Assembly (NCBI RefSeq): GCF_051200875.1
Contig: NZ_CP195191.1
Coordinates: 558,001 to 622,000 of the forward strand
DNA from: Pseudotabrizicola sp051200875
GTDB lineage: Bacteria; Pseudomonadota; Alphaproteobacteria; Rhodobacterales; Rhodobacteraceae
Length of the DNA: 64,000 nucleotides
Reading direction: 5' to 3'
The position numbers and the translations under genes are program-made. Below the pieces are notes generated by a model. That model ran no database searches and was not told the origin of the DNA. It saw only the letters and a program-made list of their open reading frames with translations. Position 1 is the stretch's first letter. Every line of letters begins with the position of its first letter. Below, piece by piece: positions 32,086-40,475 of this stretch.

Positions 32086-33254
32086 TGCTTCGCCGTCTGC
32101 ATAAAGACCAGCCTGCCTCGTTCGAATTCACGCCCGCCAATCTGGCATGGGCCAAGGGGCAGATTTCGAAATATCCCGAAGGCCGTCAGGCATCGGCAGT
32201 TATCCCGCTTTTGTGGCGGGCGCAGGAACAGCATGGCTGGCTGACTCGGCCGGCGATCGAATATGTCGCCAATATGCTGGGCATGGCCTATATCCGTGCG
32301 CTTGAAGTGGCGACATTCTACTTCATGTTCCAGTTGCAACCCGTTGGTTCGGTGGCGCATATCCAGATTTGCGGGACGACCTCTTGCATGATCTGCGGCG
32401 CCGAAGACCTGATCGCCGTTTGCAAAGAGCTGATCGCCTCGGCACCGCATACGCTTTCGGCGGACGGCAAGTTCAGCTGGGAAGAGGTCGAATGCATGGG
32501 CGCTTGCGCCAATGCACCGATGGCCCAGATCGGCAAGGATTATTACGAAGACCTGACAGCTGAGAAGCTGCGCGAGTTGATTGCCCGTTTCTCGACAGGC
32601 GAGGTTCCGGTTCCGGGCCCGCAGAATGGCCGTTATGCCGCTGAACCGAAGAAAGGGCTTACCAGCCTGAAGGAATTCGAAAGCGGCAAGAAGCAGTTCA
32701 ATGCCTCGGCGCAATTGGCCGTTGATATTGGCGATACGGTCAAGCGCATCGACGGGACAGAGGTTCCGCTGACGACCCCTTGGCTGGGCAAGCCCGCCAA
32801 AGCGACGCCCGCCAAGTCGAAGGCAACCGAGGCAAAACCGGGCAAGAACATTCCTGCGGATGACACCGGCGTAACCGTGCAGGAAGCCCCGGCAAAATCC
32901 AAAGCCAAGCCGGTTTCCAAGGATGAGCCCGCTGCTGCGGCGGCTTTCGCGCCGGTTGAGGCTGGCGCTGGAACTCAGCCTGCAGGTCTGGCCGCGCCGC
33001 GTGGTGGTGCTGCCGACAATCTGAAAGAGATTGAAGGCATTGGTCCAGCTTTGGAAAAGCTGTGCAATTCAATGGGCATCTTCCACTTTGACCAGATCGC
33101 CCAGTGGGGCGCGGCAGAGATTGCATGGATGGACAGCAACCTGAAAGGGTTCAAGGGCCGCGTGACCCGCGACAAGTGGGTGGCTCAGGCCAAGCTGATA
33201 GTGACCGAGGGTCTGGAAGCGTTCCGCATCCGGGCCAAGACGAACGACTATTGA
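32085..33254 (+). CDS. nuoE: NADH-quinone oxidoreductase subunit E with C-terminal helix-hairpin-helix extension
   Basis: 389 residues, against about 160-240 for most NuoE. Residues 1-185 are the thioredoxin-like 24-kDa domain with the N1a 2Fe-2S ligands Cys96, Cys101, Cys137 and Cys141. A Lys/Ala/Pro-rich linker (about 225-305) leads to a roughly 80-residue C-terminal domain with LKEIEGIGPALEKLCNSMGI, a helix-hairpin-helix-like motif also found in the 'DUF4332/L21-like' group. Its job in complex I is unknown. Similar long NuoE proteins occur in Rhodobacterales. One-base overlap with the nuoD stop. Confidence 0.93.
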   Translation: MLRRLHKDQPASFEFTPANLAWAKGQISKYPEGRQASAVIPLLWRAQEQHGWLTRPAIEYVANMLGMAYIRALEVATFYFMFQLQPVGSVAHIQICGTTSCMICGAEDLIAVCKELIASAPHTLSADGKFSWEEVECMGACANAPMAQIGKDYYEDLTAEKLRELIARFSTGEVPVPGPQNGRYAAEPKKGLTSLKEFESGKKQFNASAQLAVDIGDTVKRIDGTEVPLTTPWLGKPAKATPAKSKATEAKPGKNIPADDTGVTVQEAPAKSKAKPVSKDEPAAAAAFAPVEAGAGTQPAGLAAPRGGAADNLKEIEGIGPALEKLCNSMGIFHFDQIAQWGAAEIAWMDSNLKGFKGRVTRDKWVAQAKLIVTEGLEAFRIRAKTNDY

Positions 33255-33263
33255 GGGTAGTGA

Positions 33264-33488
33264 ATGGCGCTTCCCGACCCGGAGATGGAACGGCAATTGG
33301 CACGTCAGGCGAGACTGGTCGCCTTCGTGATCGCCGGAACCATGCTTTTGTGGATGGGGGCACAATGGGTTGGCGGTGAGATGGGGCTAGAGCCTCGCTA
33401 TGCCATCCTGTTCGATTTCGCTGCTTTGGCCGCGTTCTTTTGGGCGCTGGTTGTGACGTATCAGATCTGGCGTAAGCGTCAGGGTTGA
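33264..33488 (+). CDS. Small two-helix membrane protein in nuo operon (DUF5337-like)
   Basis: 74 residues with two predicted transmembrane helices (about 17-37 and 45-67), a charged N-terminus (DPEMERQLARQAR) and a basic C-terminus (WRKRQG). Lies between nuoE and nuoF, 9 and 12 bases away. I associate it with the Rhodobacterales family DUF5337, but that is from memory. It may help assembly or membrane attachment of complex I; no experimental role is known to me. Confidence 0.75.
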   Translation: MALPDPEMERQLARQARLVAFVIAGTMLLWMGAQWVGGEMGLEPRYAILFDFAALAAFFWALVVTYQIWRKRQG

Positions 33489-33500
33489 AGGAGAGAGCTG

Positions 33501-34796
33501 ATGCTCAAGGATCAGGACCGCATCTTTACCAACCTCTATGGCATGCACGACCGCAGCCTTAAGGGCGCGATGAAGCGTGGGCATTGGGACGGTACGGCCG
33601 AGATCATTTCGCGCGGTCGCGACAAGATCATCGAGCAGGTCAAGGCATCGGGTCTTCGGGGCCGCGGTGGCGCAGGCTTTCCGACTGGTCTGAAATGGTC
33701 GTTCATGCCCAAGCAGTCGGATGGTCGTCCGGCCTATCTGGTCATCAATGCTGACGAATCCGAACCCGGTACCTGTAAAGACCGTGAGATCATGCGGCAT
33801 GATCCGCACACCCTGATCGAAGGCGCTCTGATCGCGTCTTTCGCGATGGGGGCGAACACCTGCTACATCTACATTCGCGGTGAATATATTCGCGAGCGTG
33901 AAGCGCTGCAGGCAGCGATTGACGAATGCTATGATGCCGGCCTTCTGGGCAAGAACGCTGCGAAGTCGGGTTGGGACTTCGATTTGTTCCTGCATCACGG
34001 GGCAGGGGCCTATATTTGTGGTGAAGAAACGGCGCTTCTTGAAAGCCTTGAAGGCAAAAAGGGCATGCCGCGCATGAAGCCGCCATTCCCGGCGGGGTCG
34101 GGGCTTTACGGCTGCCCGACCACGGTGAACAACGTGGAATCCATTGCCGTGGTTCCCACGATCCTGCGTCGTGGCCCAGAGTGGTTTGCAGGCTTTGGCC
34201 GCCCCAACAATGCTGGCACCAAGCTGTTCGGCATCTCTGGCCATGTGAACAATCCCTGCGTTGTTGAAGAGGCGATGTCGATCCCGCTCAAGCAGCTTTT
34301 GGAAGAGCATTGCGGCGGTGTGCGGGGTGGCTGGAAGAACCTGAAGGCCGTGATCCCCGGCGGGTCGTCCGTTCCGTTGCTGACGCAGTCCCAATGCGAT
34401 GACGCGATCATGGATTTCGACTGGCTGCGCGAGCAGCGCTCGGGCCTAGGCACAGCGGCCGTAATCGTGATGGATCAATCGACGGACGTGATCAAGGCGA
34501 TCTGGCGTCTGTCGAAGTTCTACAAGCACGAAAGCTGCGGTCAGTGCACGCCCTGCCGCGAAGGCACCGGCTGGATGATGCGGGTCATGGACCGTCTGGT
34601 GCGGGGCGAGGCTGAGGTCGAAGAAATCGACATGCTGCTGAGCGTGACCAAGCAGGTCGAAGGCCACACGATTTGCGCCCTTGGAGACGCGGCGGCATGG
34701 CCGATTCAAGGCCTCATCCGCGCCTTCCGCGATGAGATCGAAGACCGCATCAAGGCCAAGAAAACCGGGCGCATCAGCGCTGTGGCGGCGGAGTGA
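33501..34796 (+). CDS. nuoF: NADH-quinone oxidoreductase subunit F (NADH/FMN-binding)
   Basis: 431-residue 51-kDa homologue where NADH is oxidised. The NADH-binding glycine-rich loop is GRGGAGFPTGLKW (54-66), an FMN-site motif is near residue 180 (GAYICGEETAL), and N3 4Fe-4S ligands are Cys346, Cys349, Cys352 and Cys392. GAAGGAGAG precedes the start. Electrons go from FMN to N3 and on to NuoG. Confidence 0.96.
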   Translation: MLKDQDRIFTNLYGMHDRSLKGAMKRGHWDGTAEIISRGRDKIIEQVKASGLRGRGGAGFPTGLKWSFMPKQSDGRPAYLVINADESEPGTCKDREIMRHDPHTLIEGALIASFAMGANTCYIYIRGEYIREREALQAAIDECYDAGLLGKNAAKSGWDFDLFLHHGAGAYICGEETALLESLEGKKGMPRMKPPFPAGSGLYGCPTTVNNVESIAVVPTILRRGPEWFAGFGRPNNAGTKLFGISGHVNNPCVVEEAMSIPLKQLLEEHCGGVRGGWKNLKAVIPGGSSVPLLTQSQCDDAIMDFDWLREQRSGLGTAAVIVMDQSTDVIKAIWRLSKFYKHESCGQCTPCREGTGWMMRVMDRLVRGEAEVEEIDMLLSVTKQVEGHTICALGDAAAWPIQGLIRAFRDEIEDRIKAKKTGRISAVAAE

Positions 34797-34801
34797 AACC
34801 G

Positions 34802-35050
34802 ATGGCGGTAGCCATGACCCTTGCACTTGCCGTTTCAGGCTGCGTGCAACCGGCAACCAAGGTTGCCGGGCCGGTTGCGGCTTTGCCTTTGCGGGTTTCA
34901 AACAACGGATCGCCATTTGGTGCTGATCAAGGCATAGCCGCGCGCAAGCTTGGCGAAGCAGAATGTGCCGCAGAGGGACGCGTTCTACGCACGAGCATTT
35001 ATGACCGCTTCGAGTCGGGAGAATGGGTGTTTGTGGAGGGGTGCGCATGA
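34802..35050 (+). CDS. Small predicted lipoprotein in nuo operon
   Basis: 82 residues. The short signal sequence ends in a lipobox AVSGC, so the mature protein would be lipid-anchored in the periplasm. The ATG at 34802 follows GGAG (34790-34793). A GTG at 34793 overlapping the nuoF stop is the alternative start. The mature part has two further cysteines (AECAAEG and VEGCA). No family recognised. It sits between nuoF and the DUF5333-like gene. Confidence 0.65.
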   Translation: MAVAMTLALAVSGCVQPATKVAGPVAALPLRVSNNGSPFGADQGIAARKLGEAECAAEGRVLRTSIYDRFESGEWVFVEGCA

Positions 35051-35128
35051 ACCGCTATCTGATAGCAGCCCAAAACTGCGTGAATGACGGCCATTGTCAT
35101 CGCATATCAGGACGAGTGGCACCTATCT

Positions 35129-35152
35129 CCTTGGCATGGAATGCCAAGGAGG
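35129..35152 (+). promoter_or_regulatory. Hairpin that pairs with the ribosome site of the DUF5333-like gene
   Basis: CCTTGGCAT (35129-35137) and ATGCCAAGG (35141-35149) form a nine-pair stem with a GGA loop. The second arm contains the start of the Shine-Dalgarno sequence AAGGAGG (35146-35152) for the ATG at 35158. Folding would hide the ribosome site, so translation of this gene may be reduced or conditional. Confidence 0.45.
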
Positions 35153-35157
35153 CCCTG

Positions 35158-35559
35158 ATGAAATTTATGCCACTGACCATCGCTGCCTTGCTGCTTGCCG
35201 CACCCGCCTTTGCGCTGGTGCCGATCAATCAGGAAGAGCATATCAACAAGACCCTGTTGAAAGGCTTTATCGGTGACGCGATCGCCGACAATTGCCCGAC
35301 GATCGAGCCACGCAAGATCCGTGCTCTGCTTGAACTGAATGATCTGCGTGATTACGCGTTGGAGCAGGGCTATACGGCCGAAGAGATCCGCGCCTTTGTT
35401 ACGGACAAAGCCGAGAAAAAGCGCGGCAAGGCCGAGGCTGCGGCATGGCTGAAAGAGCGCGGTGCCGAGCCGGGCAAGCCTGATGCGTATTGTGCCATTG
35501 GTGAAGAAGAAATCGCCAAGGACAGCCTGATCGGCCAATTGCTGAGGTCAACCAAATGA
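35158..35559 (+). CDS. Secreted DUF5333-like protein in nuo operon
   Basis: 133 residues with a signal peptide (MKFMPLTIAALLLAAPAFA, cleavage after residue 19). The mature domain is helical, contains two cysteines (DNCPTIEPRK, DAYCAIGE) and ends in LIGQLLRSTK. The start at 35158 has a perfect AAGGAGG. The frame is open back to an ATG at 35047 that overlaps the preceding stop (ATGA), but this would bury the signal peptide. I link it from memory to Rhodobacterales family DUF5333. Function unknown. Confidence 0.72.
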   Translation: MKFMPLTIAALLLAAPAFALVPINQEEHINKTLLKGFIGDAIADNCPTIEPRKIRALLELNDLRDYALEQGYTAEEIRAFVTDKAEKKRGKAEAAAWLKERGAEPGKPDAYCAIGEEEIAKDSLIGQLLRSTK

Positions 35560-36053
35560 CCGAAGCCTTGCATCTTGCCGAGCTTAATGTCGGGCGCCTG
35601 TTGGCGCCCACCGACGATCCGCGCGTTGCCGAGTTCATGGCAGCGCTGGACCGTGTGAATGGCATGGGCAAGCGGATGCCGGGCTTTGTCTGGATGATGG
35701 AAGGCTCGGGCGAACCGGGAATGGGCAATACCGAGACCAAGATTGACGGCGATCCTCAATATGTCTCGAACCTGACGGTTTGGGAAAATGTTGAATCGCT
35801 TGAACATTTCGTCTGGAACACGGTGCACCGGTCGTTCTATGAACGCCGCGCTGAGTGGTTCGAAGTTCTGGGTGGAATGCATTTCGTGATGTGGTGGGTG
35901 CCCGCTGGGCATCGACCAACGCTGGAAGAGGGGCTGGATCGTCTGGCCCATCTTCAGGCGAAAGGGGACAGTGACCGGGCCTTTGGCTGGTCGTATCTGA
36001 AAGAGGCACAGCTGTGGAAAACCCATGCTTGTGCCCGGATGGCTGCGGAGTAG
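35556..36053 (+). CDS. DUF3291 family protein
   Basis: 165-residue protein resembling dimeric alpha-beta-barrel monooxygenase-like DUF3291 members: an LAELNVGRL strand near the start, a central LTVWENVESLEHFVWNTVHRSFY helix-strand unit and HFVMWWVPAGHRPTLEEGLDRL near residue 110. Overlaps the previous gene by four bases (ATGA) and precedes nuoG by four bases. No obvious cofactor motif. Its place within a respiratory operon is conserved in relatives as far as I recall, but its role is not known. Confidence 0.78.
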   Translation: MTEALHLAELNVGRLLAPTDDPRVAEFMAALDRVNGMGKRMPGFVWMMEGSGEPGMGNTETKIDGDPQYVSNLTVWENVESLEHFVWNTVHRSFYERRAEWFEVLGGMHFVMWWVPAGHRPTLEEGLDRLAHLQAKGDSDRAFGWSYLKEAQLWKTHACARMAAE

Positions 36054-36057
36054 GCAG

Positions 36058-38079
36058 ATGACGAACCTGAAGAAGATCAGCATTGACGGCATCGAGGTCG
36101 AAGTGGATGGGGCAATGACCATCATCCAGGCGGCCGAGGTGGCAGGCGTGGAAATCCCGCGCTTTTGCTATCACGAGCGTTTGTCGATTGCGGGCAACTG
36201 CCGCATGTGTCTGGTCGAGGTCGTCGGCGGCCCTCCAAAGCCTGCTGCAAGCTGCGCCATGCAGGTGCGTGACCTGCGTCCTGGCCCGAATGGTGAAGCG
36301 CCTGTCGTCAAGACAAATAGCCCGATGGTCAAGAAGGCCCGCGAAGGCGTGATGGAGTTCCTTCTGATCAACCACCCGCTGGATTGCCCGATTTGCGATC
36401 AGGGCGGCGAGTGCGATTTGCAGGATCAGGCCATGGCCTATGGCGTCGACTTCAGCCGCTATCGTGAGCCGAAGCGCGCCTCGGAAGATTTGAATCTTGG
36501 CCCGTTGGTTGCGACCACGATGACGCGTTGCATTTCCTGCACCCGTTGCGTTCGTTTCACCACCGAAGTCGCGGGCATCACCCAAATGGGCCAGACAGGC
36601 CGTGGCGAAGATGCGGAGATCACCAGCTATCTGAACCAGACGCTGGCCTCGAACCTTCAGGGCAATATCATCGACCTCTGCCCGGTGGGCGCGCTGACCT
36701 CAAAGCCTTATGCCTTTACCGCGCGTCCGTGGGAGTTGACCAAGACCGAATCCATTGACGTTATGGATGCGCTTGGTTCGAACATCAGGATCGACACCAA
36801 GGGTCGCGAAGTGATGCGGATCATTCCGCGCAACCATGACGGCGTGAACGAAGAGTGGATCTCGGACAAGTCGCGCTTCATCTGGGACGGTCTGCGCCGC
36901 CAGCGTCTGGATACGCCCTACATTCGTGAGAACGGAAAGCTGCGCAAAGCGACTTGGGGCGAGGCCTTGACAGCGGCTGCCACCGCCATGAAGGGCAAGA
37001 AAATTGCTGGTCTGGTTGGTGATTTGGCACCGGTTGAGGCCGTGTTCAGCCTCAAGCAACTGGTTGAAGGTCTCGGCGGCCGCGTCGAGTCGCGCACGGA
37101 TGGCGCAAAACTGCCGGCTGGCAACCGCTCGGCCTATGTTGGCACCGCGTCGATTGAGGATATCGACAGCGCAAAATCAATCCTGCTGATCGGGACCAAC
37201 CCGCGTGATGAGGCGCCGGTTCTGAATGCGCGCATCCGCAAGGCTTGGTCGCTGGGCGCCAATGTCGCCTTGGTGGGGCAGGCCGTTGACCTGACCTATG
37301 ATTACGCACATGTCGGCACCGATCGCGCCGCGCTTTTGTCGTTGGTGGCCGAGGCCGAAAAGGCAGGCCCCGATGGCAGGTCCGGCGTGATTATTGTCGG
37401 ACAAGGTGCCTTGAATGAGGCCGATGGCGAGGCTGTTCTGAGCCAGGTCCAGAAATTGGTCGAAATCATGGGTGTCAAGCTCTTGGTCCTGCATACAGCT
37501 GCGGCGCGTGTGGGGGCGATGGACGTTGGCGCCTTGACCGAGGGCGGTCTGTCGGCTGCAATGGACGGCGCCGAGGTCATCTACAACCTTGGCGCGGACG
37601 AAGTCGAAATCGCTGCAGGTCCTTTCGTGATCTATCAGGGCAGCCATGGTGACCGTGGTGCGCATCGCGCCGACATCATTCTGCCGGGCGCGGCCTATAC
37701 CGAAGAAAACGGCCTGTTTGTAAACACAGAGGGTCGCCCGCAATTGGCGATGCGTGCTGGCTTTGCTCCAGGCGAGGCCAAGGAAAACTGGGCAATCCTG
37801 CGGGCTTTGTCGGCTGAACTGGGGGCGACCCTGCCTTGGGATAGCCTTGCTGCGCTGCGCCGGGCGATTGTTGCTGCGCATCCGCATCTGGGGGCCGTGG
37901 ACGAAGTGGCTGAGAGCGAGTGGAACCGTATTCCGCTGCGCGAGCCCGCCAAAGCCACGTTCCGTAATGTGGTAAAGGATTTCTACCTGACAAACCCGAT
38001 CGCACGCGCAAGCGCCGTGATGGCCGAGCTTTCGGCAATGGCCAAGGCGCGCGGCGAAGCTCCGATGGCCGCCGAGTAA
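36058..38079 (+). CDS. nuoG: NADH-quinone oxidoreductase subunit G
   Basis: 673-residue 75-kDa homologue. N1b 2Fe-2S ligands Cys37, Cys48, Cys51, Cys66. N5 site HPLDCPICDQGGECDL (about 110-125) with histidine ligand. N4 site in TRCISCTRCVRF (about 156-167) and LCPVGAL. The C-terminal part is a molybdopterin-oxidoreductase-like fold without cofactor. The start at ATG 36058 is preferred over an in-frame ATG at 36025 that lies inside the DUF3291 gene. Confidence 0.96.
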   Translation: MTNLKKISIDGIEVEVDGAMTIIQAAEVAGVEIPRFCYHERLSIAGNCRMCLVEVVGGPPKPAASCAMQVRDLRPGPNGEAPVVKTNSPMVKKAREGVMEFLLINHPLDCPICDQGGECDLQDQAMAYGVDFSRYREPKRASEDLNLGPLVATTMTRCISCTRCVRFTTEVAGITQMGQTGRGEDAEITSYLNQTLASNLQGNIIDLCPVGALTSKPYAFTARPWELTKTESIDVMDALGSNIRIDTKGREVMRIIPRNHDGVNEEWISDKSRFIWDGLRRQRLDTPYIRENGKLRKATWGEALTAAATAMKGKKIAGLVGDLAPVEAVFSLKQLVEGLGGRVESRTDGAKLPAGNRSAYVGTASIEDIDSAKSILLIGTNPRDEAPVLNARIRKAWSLGANVALVGQAVDLTYDYAHVGTDRAALLSLVAEAEKAGPDGRSGVIIVGQGALNEADGEAVLSQVQKLVEIMGVKLLVLHTAAARVGAMDVGALTEGGLSAAMDGAEVIYNLGADEVEIAAGPFVIYQGSHGDRGAHRADIILPGAAYTEENGLFVNTEGRPQLAMRAGFAPGEAKENWAILRALSAELGATLPWDSLAALRRAIVAAHPHLGAVDEVAESEWNRIPLREPAKATFRNVVKDFYLTNPIARASAVMAELSAMAKARGEAPMAAE

Positions 38080-38083
38080 ACCG

Positions 38084-38497
38084 ATGATCCGTAAACTGGC
38101 CCTGATCGCACTTCTGACCACCGCTCCGGCGGTGCTGTCGGCCTGCGCATCGGCTGGTGGGGCGGATCAGGTGTCGCAGGGTGATTTTTCGCCCGGCTAT
38201 CAAGGCATTCAGACAGTGCTTCTGGAAGGGGATCTGGTCAGTTTCCGTGTGGCGATGACCGGTGCGCGGAACGAAACCGATGTCGAGGCCTATGCACGCT
38301 GTGCGGCGGCCCAATATGCGCTGATCCGGGGGGCCGGTTTTGCGCGCCATGTTCGTACGAACGTGGCCAAGGATGGAACAACTTGGCGTGGGGACGGGGT
38401 CTATCTGATCTCGGCTGCCTTGCCGCGCGGGTTCAAGACGATCGACGCCGAGGTTGCGGTGCGCGATTGTGGCGAGCAAGCGATACCGACGGTCTGA
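38084..38497 (+). CDS. Predicted lipoprotein in nuo operon
   Basis: 137 residues with a canonical lipobox LSAC (signal 1-19). The mature region has conserved-looking cysteines (ARCAAAQY, VRDCGEQ) and a mixed alpha/beta pattern. It lies four bases after nuoG and 16 before nuoH. One of seven non-nuo genes embedded in this operon. No family recognised; periplasmic or outer-membrane location inferred from the lipobox. Confidence 0.75.
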   Translation: MIRKLALIALLTTAPAVLSACASAGGADQVSQGDFSPGYQGIQTVLLEGDLVSFRVAMTGARNETDVEAYARCAAAQYALIRGAGFARHVRTNVAKDGTTWRGDGVYLISAALPRGFKTIDAEVAVRDCGEQAIPTV

Positions 38498-38513
38498 GGA
38501 TGAGGAACGGACG

Positions 38514-39551
38514 ATGACGGAATTTCTGGCGACACCCATGGGTACTGCGGTCCTTTTGATCGCACAGACCCTTCTGGTGGTGGGCTTCGTGATGATCTCG
38601 ATGCTCTTCCTCGTCTATGGTGACCGCAAGATCTGGGCAGCCGTCCAGATGCGGCGCGGGCCGAACGTCGTCGGTCCATGGGGTCTGTTGCAGACCGTGG
38701 CCGACGCTGCGAAATACGTCTTCAAGGAAATCGTGATCCCGGCAGGCGCCGACCGCCCGGTCTTCTTCCTTGCTCCTATGTTGTCTTTCGTTCTGGCGAT
38801 GATGGCCTGGGCTGTGATCCCCTTTGATGATGGCTGGGTGCTTTCCAATATCAATGTGGCGATCCTTTTCGTTTTTGCCATGTCTTCACTGGAAGTTTAC
38901 GGCGTGATCATGGGCGGGTGGGCTTCAAACTCGAAGTACCCTTTCCTTGGCTCGCTGCGGTCTGCCGCGCAGATGATTTCTTACGAAGTTTCGTTGGGTC
39001 TGATCATCATCGGCATCATCATCTCGACCGGGTCCATGAACCTGTCGAACATCGTGATGGCGCAGGATGGCGACTGGGGCCTGTTCAACTGGTACTGGCT
39101 GCCGCATTTGCCGATGGTGGTACTGTTCTTCGTGTCAGCCTTGGCCGAAACCAACCGCCCGCCCTTTGACCTTCCCGAAGCGGAATCGGAACTGGTTGCT
39201 GGTTTCTTCGTCGAATACTCGTCGACCCCGTTCCTGCTGTTCATGGCTGGCGAATATATCGCCATTTACCTGATGTGCGCGCTGATGAGCATTCTGTTCT
39301 TCGGCGGCTGGCTGTCACCGTTCCCCTTCCTGCCCGATGGTTGGTGGTGGATGATCATCAAGATGGCCTTCTTCTTCTTCCTCTTCGCGATGGTGAAGGC
39401 CATCGTCCCCCGCTATCGCTATGACCAACTGATGCGTATCGGCTGGAAGGTCTTCCTGCCGCTGTCGTTGGCTTGGGTCGTGGTGATTGCGTTCCTTGCG
39501 AAATTCGAAGTTCTCGGCGGCTTCTGGGCCCGCTGGACGATTGGAGGCTGA
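38514..39551 (+). CDS. nuoH: NADH-quinone oxidoreductase subunit H
   Basis: 345-residue membrane subunit with about eight helices at the junction of the peripheral and membrane arms; forms part of the quinone channel. Family blocks: YGDRKIWAAVQMRRGPNVVGPWG (about 35-57) and NRPPFDLPEAESELVAGF (about 217-234) with its row of acidic residues. The start at ATG 38514 follows GAGGAACGG; an upstream ATG at 38454 lies in the lipoprotein gene. Confidence 0.96.
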   Translation: MTEFLATPMGTAVLLIAQTLLVVGFVMISMLFLVYGDRKIWAAVQMRRGPNVVGPWGLLQTVADAAKYVFKEIVIPAGADRPVFFLAPMLSFVLAMMAWAVIPFDDGWVLSNINVAILFVFAMSSLEVYGVIMGGWASNSKYPFLGSLRSAAQMISYEVSLGLIIIGIIISTGSMNLSNIVMAQDGDWGLFNWYWLPHLPMVVLFFVSALAETNRPPFDLPEAESELVAGFFVEYSSTPFLLFMAGEYIAIYLMCALMSILFFGGWLSPFPFLPDGWWWMIIKMAFFFFLFAMVKAIVPRYRYDQLMRIGWKVFLPLSLAWVVVIAFLAKFEVLGGFWARWTIGG

Positions 39552-39559
39552 GGCTTAAC

Positions 39560-40054
39560 ATGGCCAACATCGACTGGACCCGCGCGACGCGCTATTTCCT
39601 TCTTCAAGACTTCATCAAGGGCTTTGCCCTTGGCATGAAGTACTTCTTCGCCCCCAAGGCCACGCTGAACTACCCGCATGAAAAGGGGCCGCTGTCGCCT
39701 CGTTTCCGCGGTGAGCACGCGCTGCGCCGTTACCCGAATGGCGAAGAGCGCTGCATCGCGTGCAAACTTTGCGAGGCCGTTTGCCCGGCTCAGGCCATCA
39801 CTATCGACGCCGAGCCTCGCGAAGACGGCAGCCGCCGCACGACGCGCTATGACATCGACATGACCAAGTGCATCTATTGCGGCTTCTGCCAGGAAGCCTG
39901 CCCTGTCGATGCTATCGTTGAGGGACCGAATTTCGAATTCTCGACCGAAACCCGTGAAGAGCTTTTCTACAACAAGGAAAAGCTGCTTTCGAACGGCGAG
40001 CGTTGGGAAGCCGAAATCGCCCGCAATCTTGAAGCTGACGCCCCTTACCGGTGA
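39560..40054 (+). CDS. nuoI: NADH-quinone oxidoreductase subunit I
   Basis: 164-residue ferredoxin-like subunit with two 4Fe-4S clusters (N6a, N6b): CIACKLCEAVCP (about 64-75) and CIYCGFCQEACP (about 103-114). Links NuoG clusters to N2 in NuoB. GAGGC lies before the ATG at 39560. Earlier in-frame ATG at 39473 overlaps nuoH and is rejected. Confidence 0.96.
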   Translation: MANIDWTRATRYFLLQDFIKGFALGMKYFFAPKATLNYPHEKGPLSPRFRGEHALRRYPNGEERCIACKLCEAVCPAQAITIDAEPREDGSRRTTRYDIDMTKCIYCGFCQEACPVDAIVEGPNFEFSTETREELFYNKEKLLSNGERWEAEIARNLEADAPYR

Positions 40055-40061
40055 GAGCGAT

Positions 40062-40475
40062 ATGACCGAAGCCTATACCAAGATGATCCAACAGATGATG
40101 GAAAGCTCGCAAGAGATGTTGCGGGCGTTCAATCCTGCTTTGGAGCAGATGAAGGTCGCGGGCTTTGACAAGATGTTCCCCACCATGTCGAAGGACATGA
40201 TGGAGATGTGGTTCGGCAAGACCTTCAACCGCGAAGGTCTGGATGCCAAGACACGGCTGTTCGTGACCATTGCGGCGCTGACCGTTTTGGGCGCACAGGC
40301 CGAGCCACAGTTGAAATTGGCGGTGCGCCACGCGCTAGAGGCCGGAGCCACCCAACGCGAGATTGCGGAAGTGATCTGGCAGATGAGCATGTTCGGCGGG
40401 ATGCCCGCCATGCAGAAGGCGCTGGAAATCGCCCAGTCCGTCTTTGCAGAGACTTCTGAGGAGAAAGACGTATGA
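40062..40475 (+). CDS. Carboxymuconolactone-decarboxylase/AhpD-fold family protein in nuo operon
   Basis: 137 residues. The CMD-like all-helical core lies around FGKTFNREGLDAKTRLFVTIAALTVLG and GATQREIAEVIWQMSMFGG (about 52-115). It has no cysteine at all, so it cannot act as an AhpD-type CxxC peroxidase. The histidine in AVRHALEAG is retained. The start at 40062 is 7 bases after nuoI, and it overlaps nuoJ by four bases. Possible assembly or hydrolytic role; unknown. Confidence 0.78.
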   Translation: MTEAYTKMIQQMMESSQEMLRAFNPALEQMKVAGFDKMFPTMSKDMMEMWFGKTFNREGLDAKTRLFVTIAALTVLGAQAEPQLKLAVRHALEAGATQREIAEVIWQMSMFGGMPAMQKALEIAQSVFAETSEEKDV

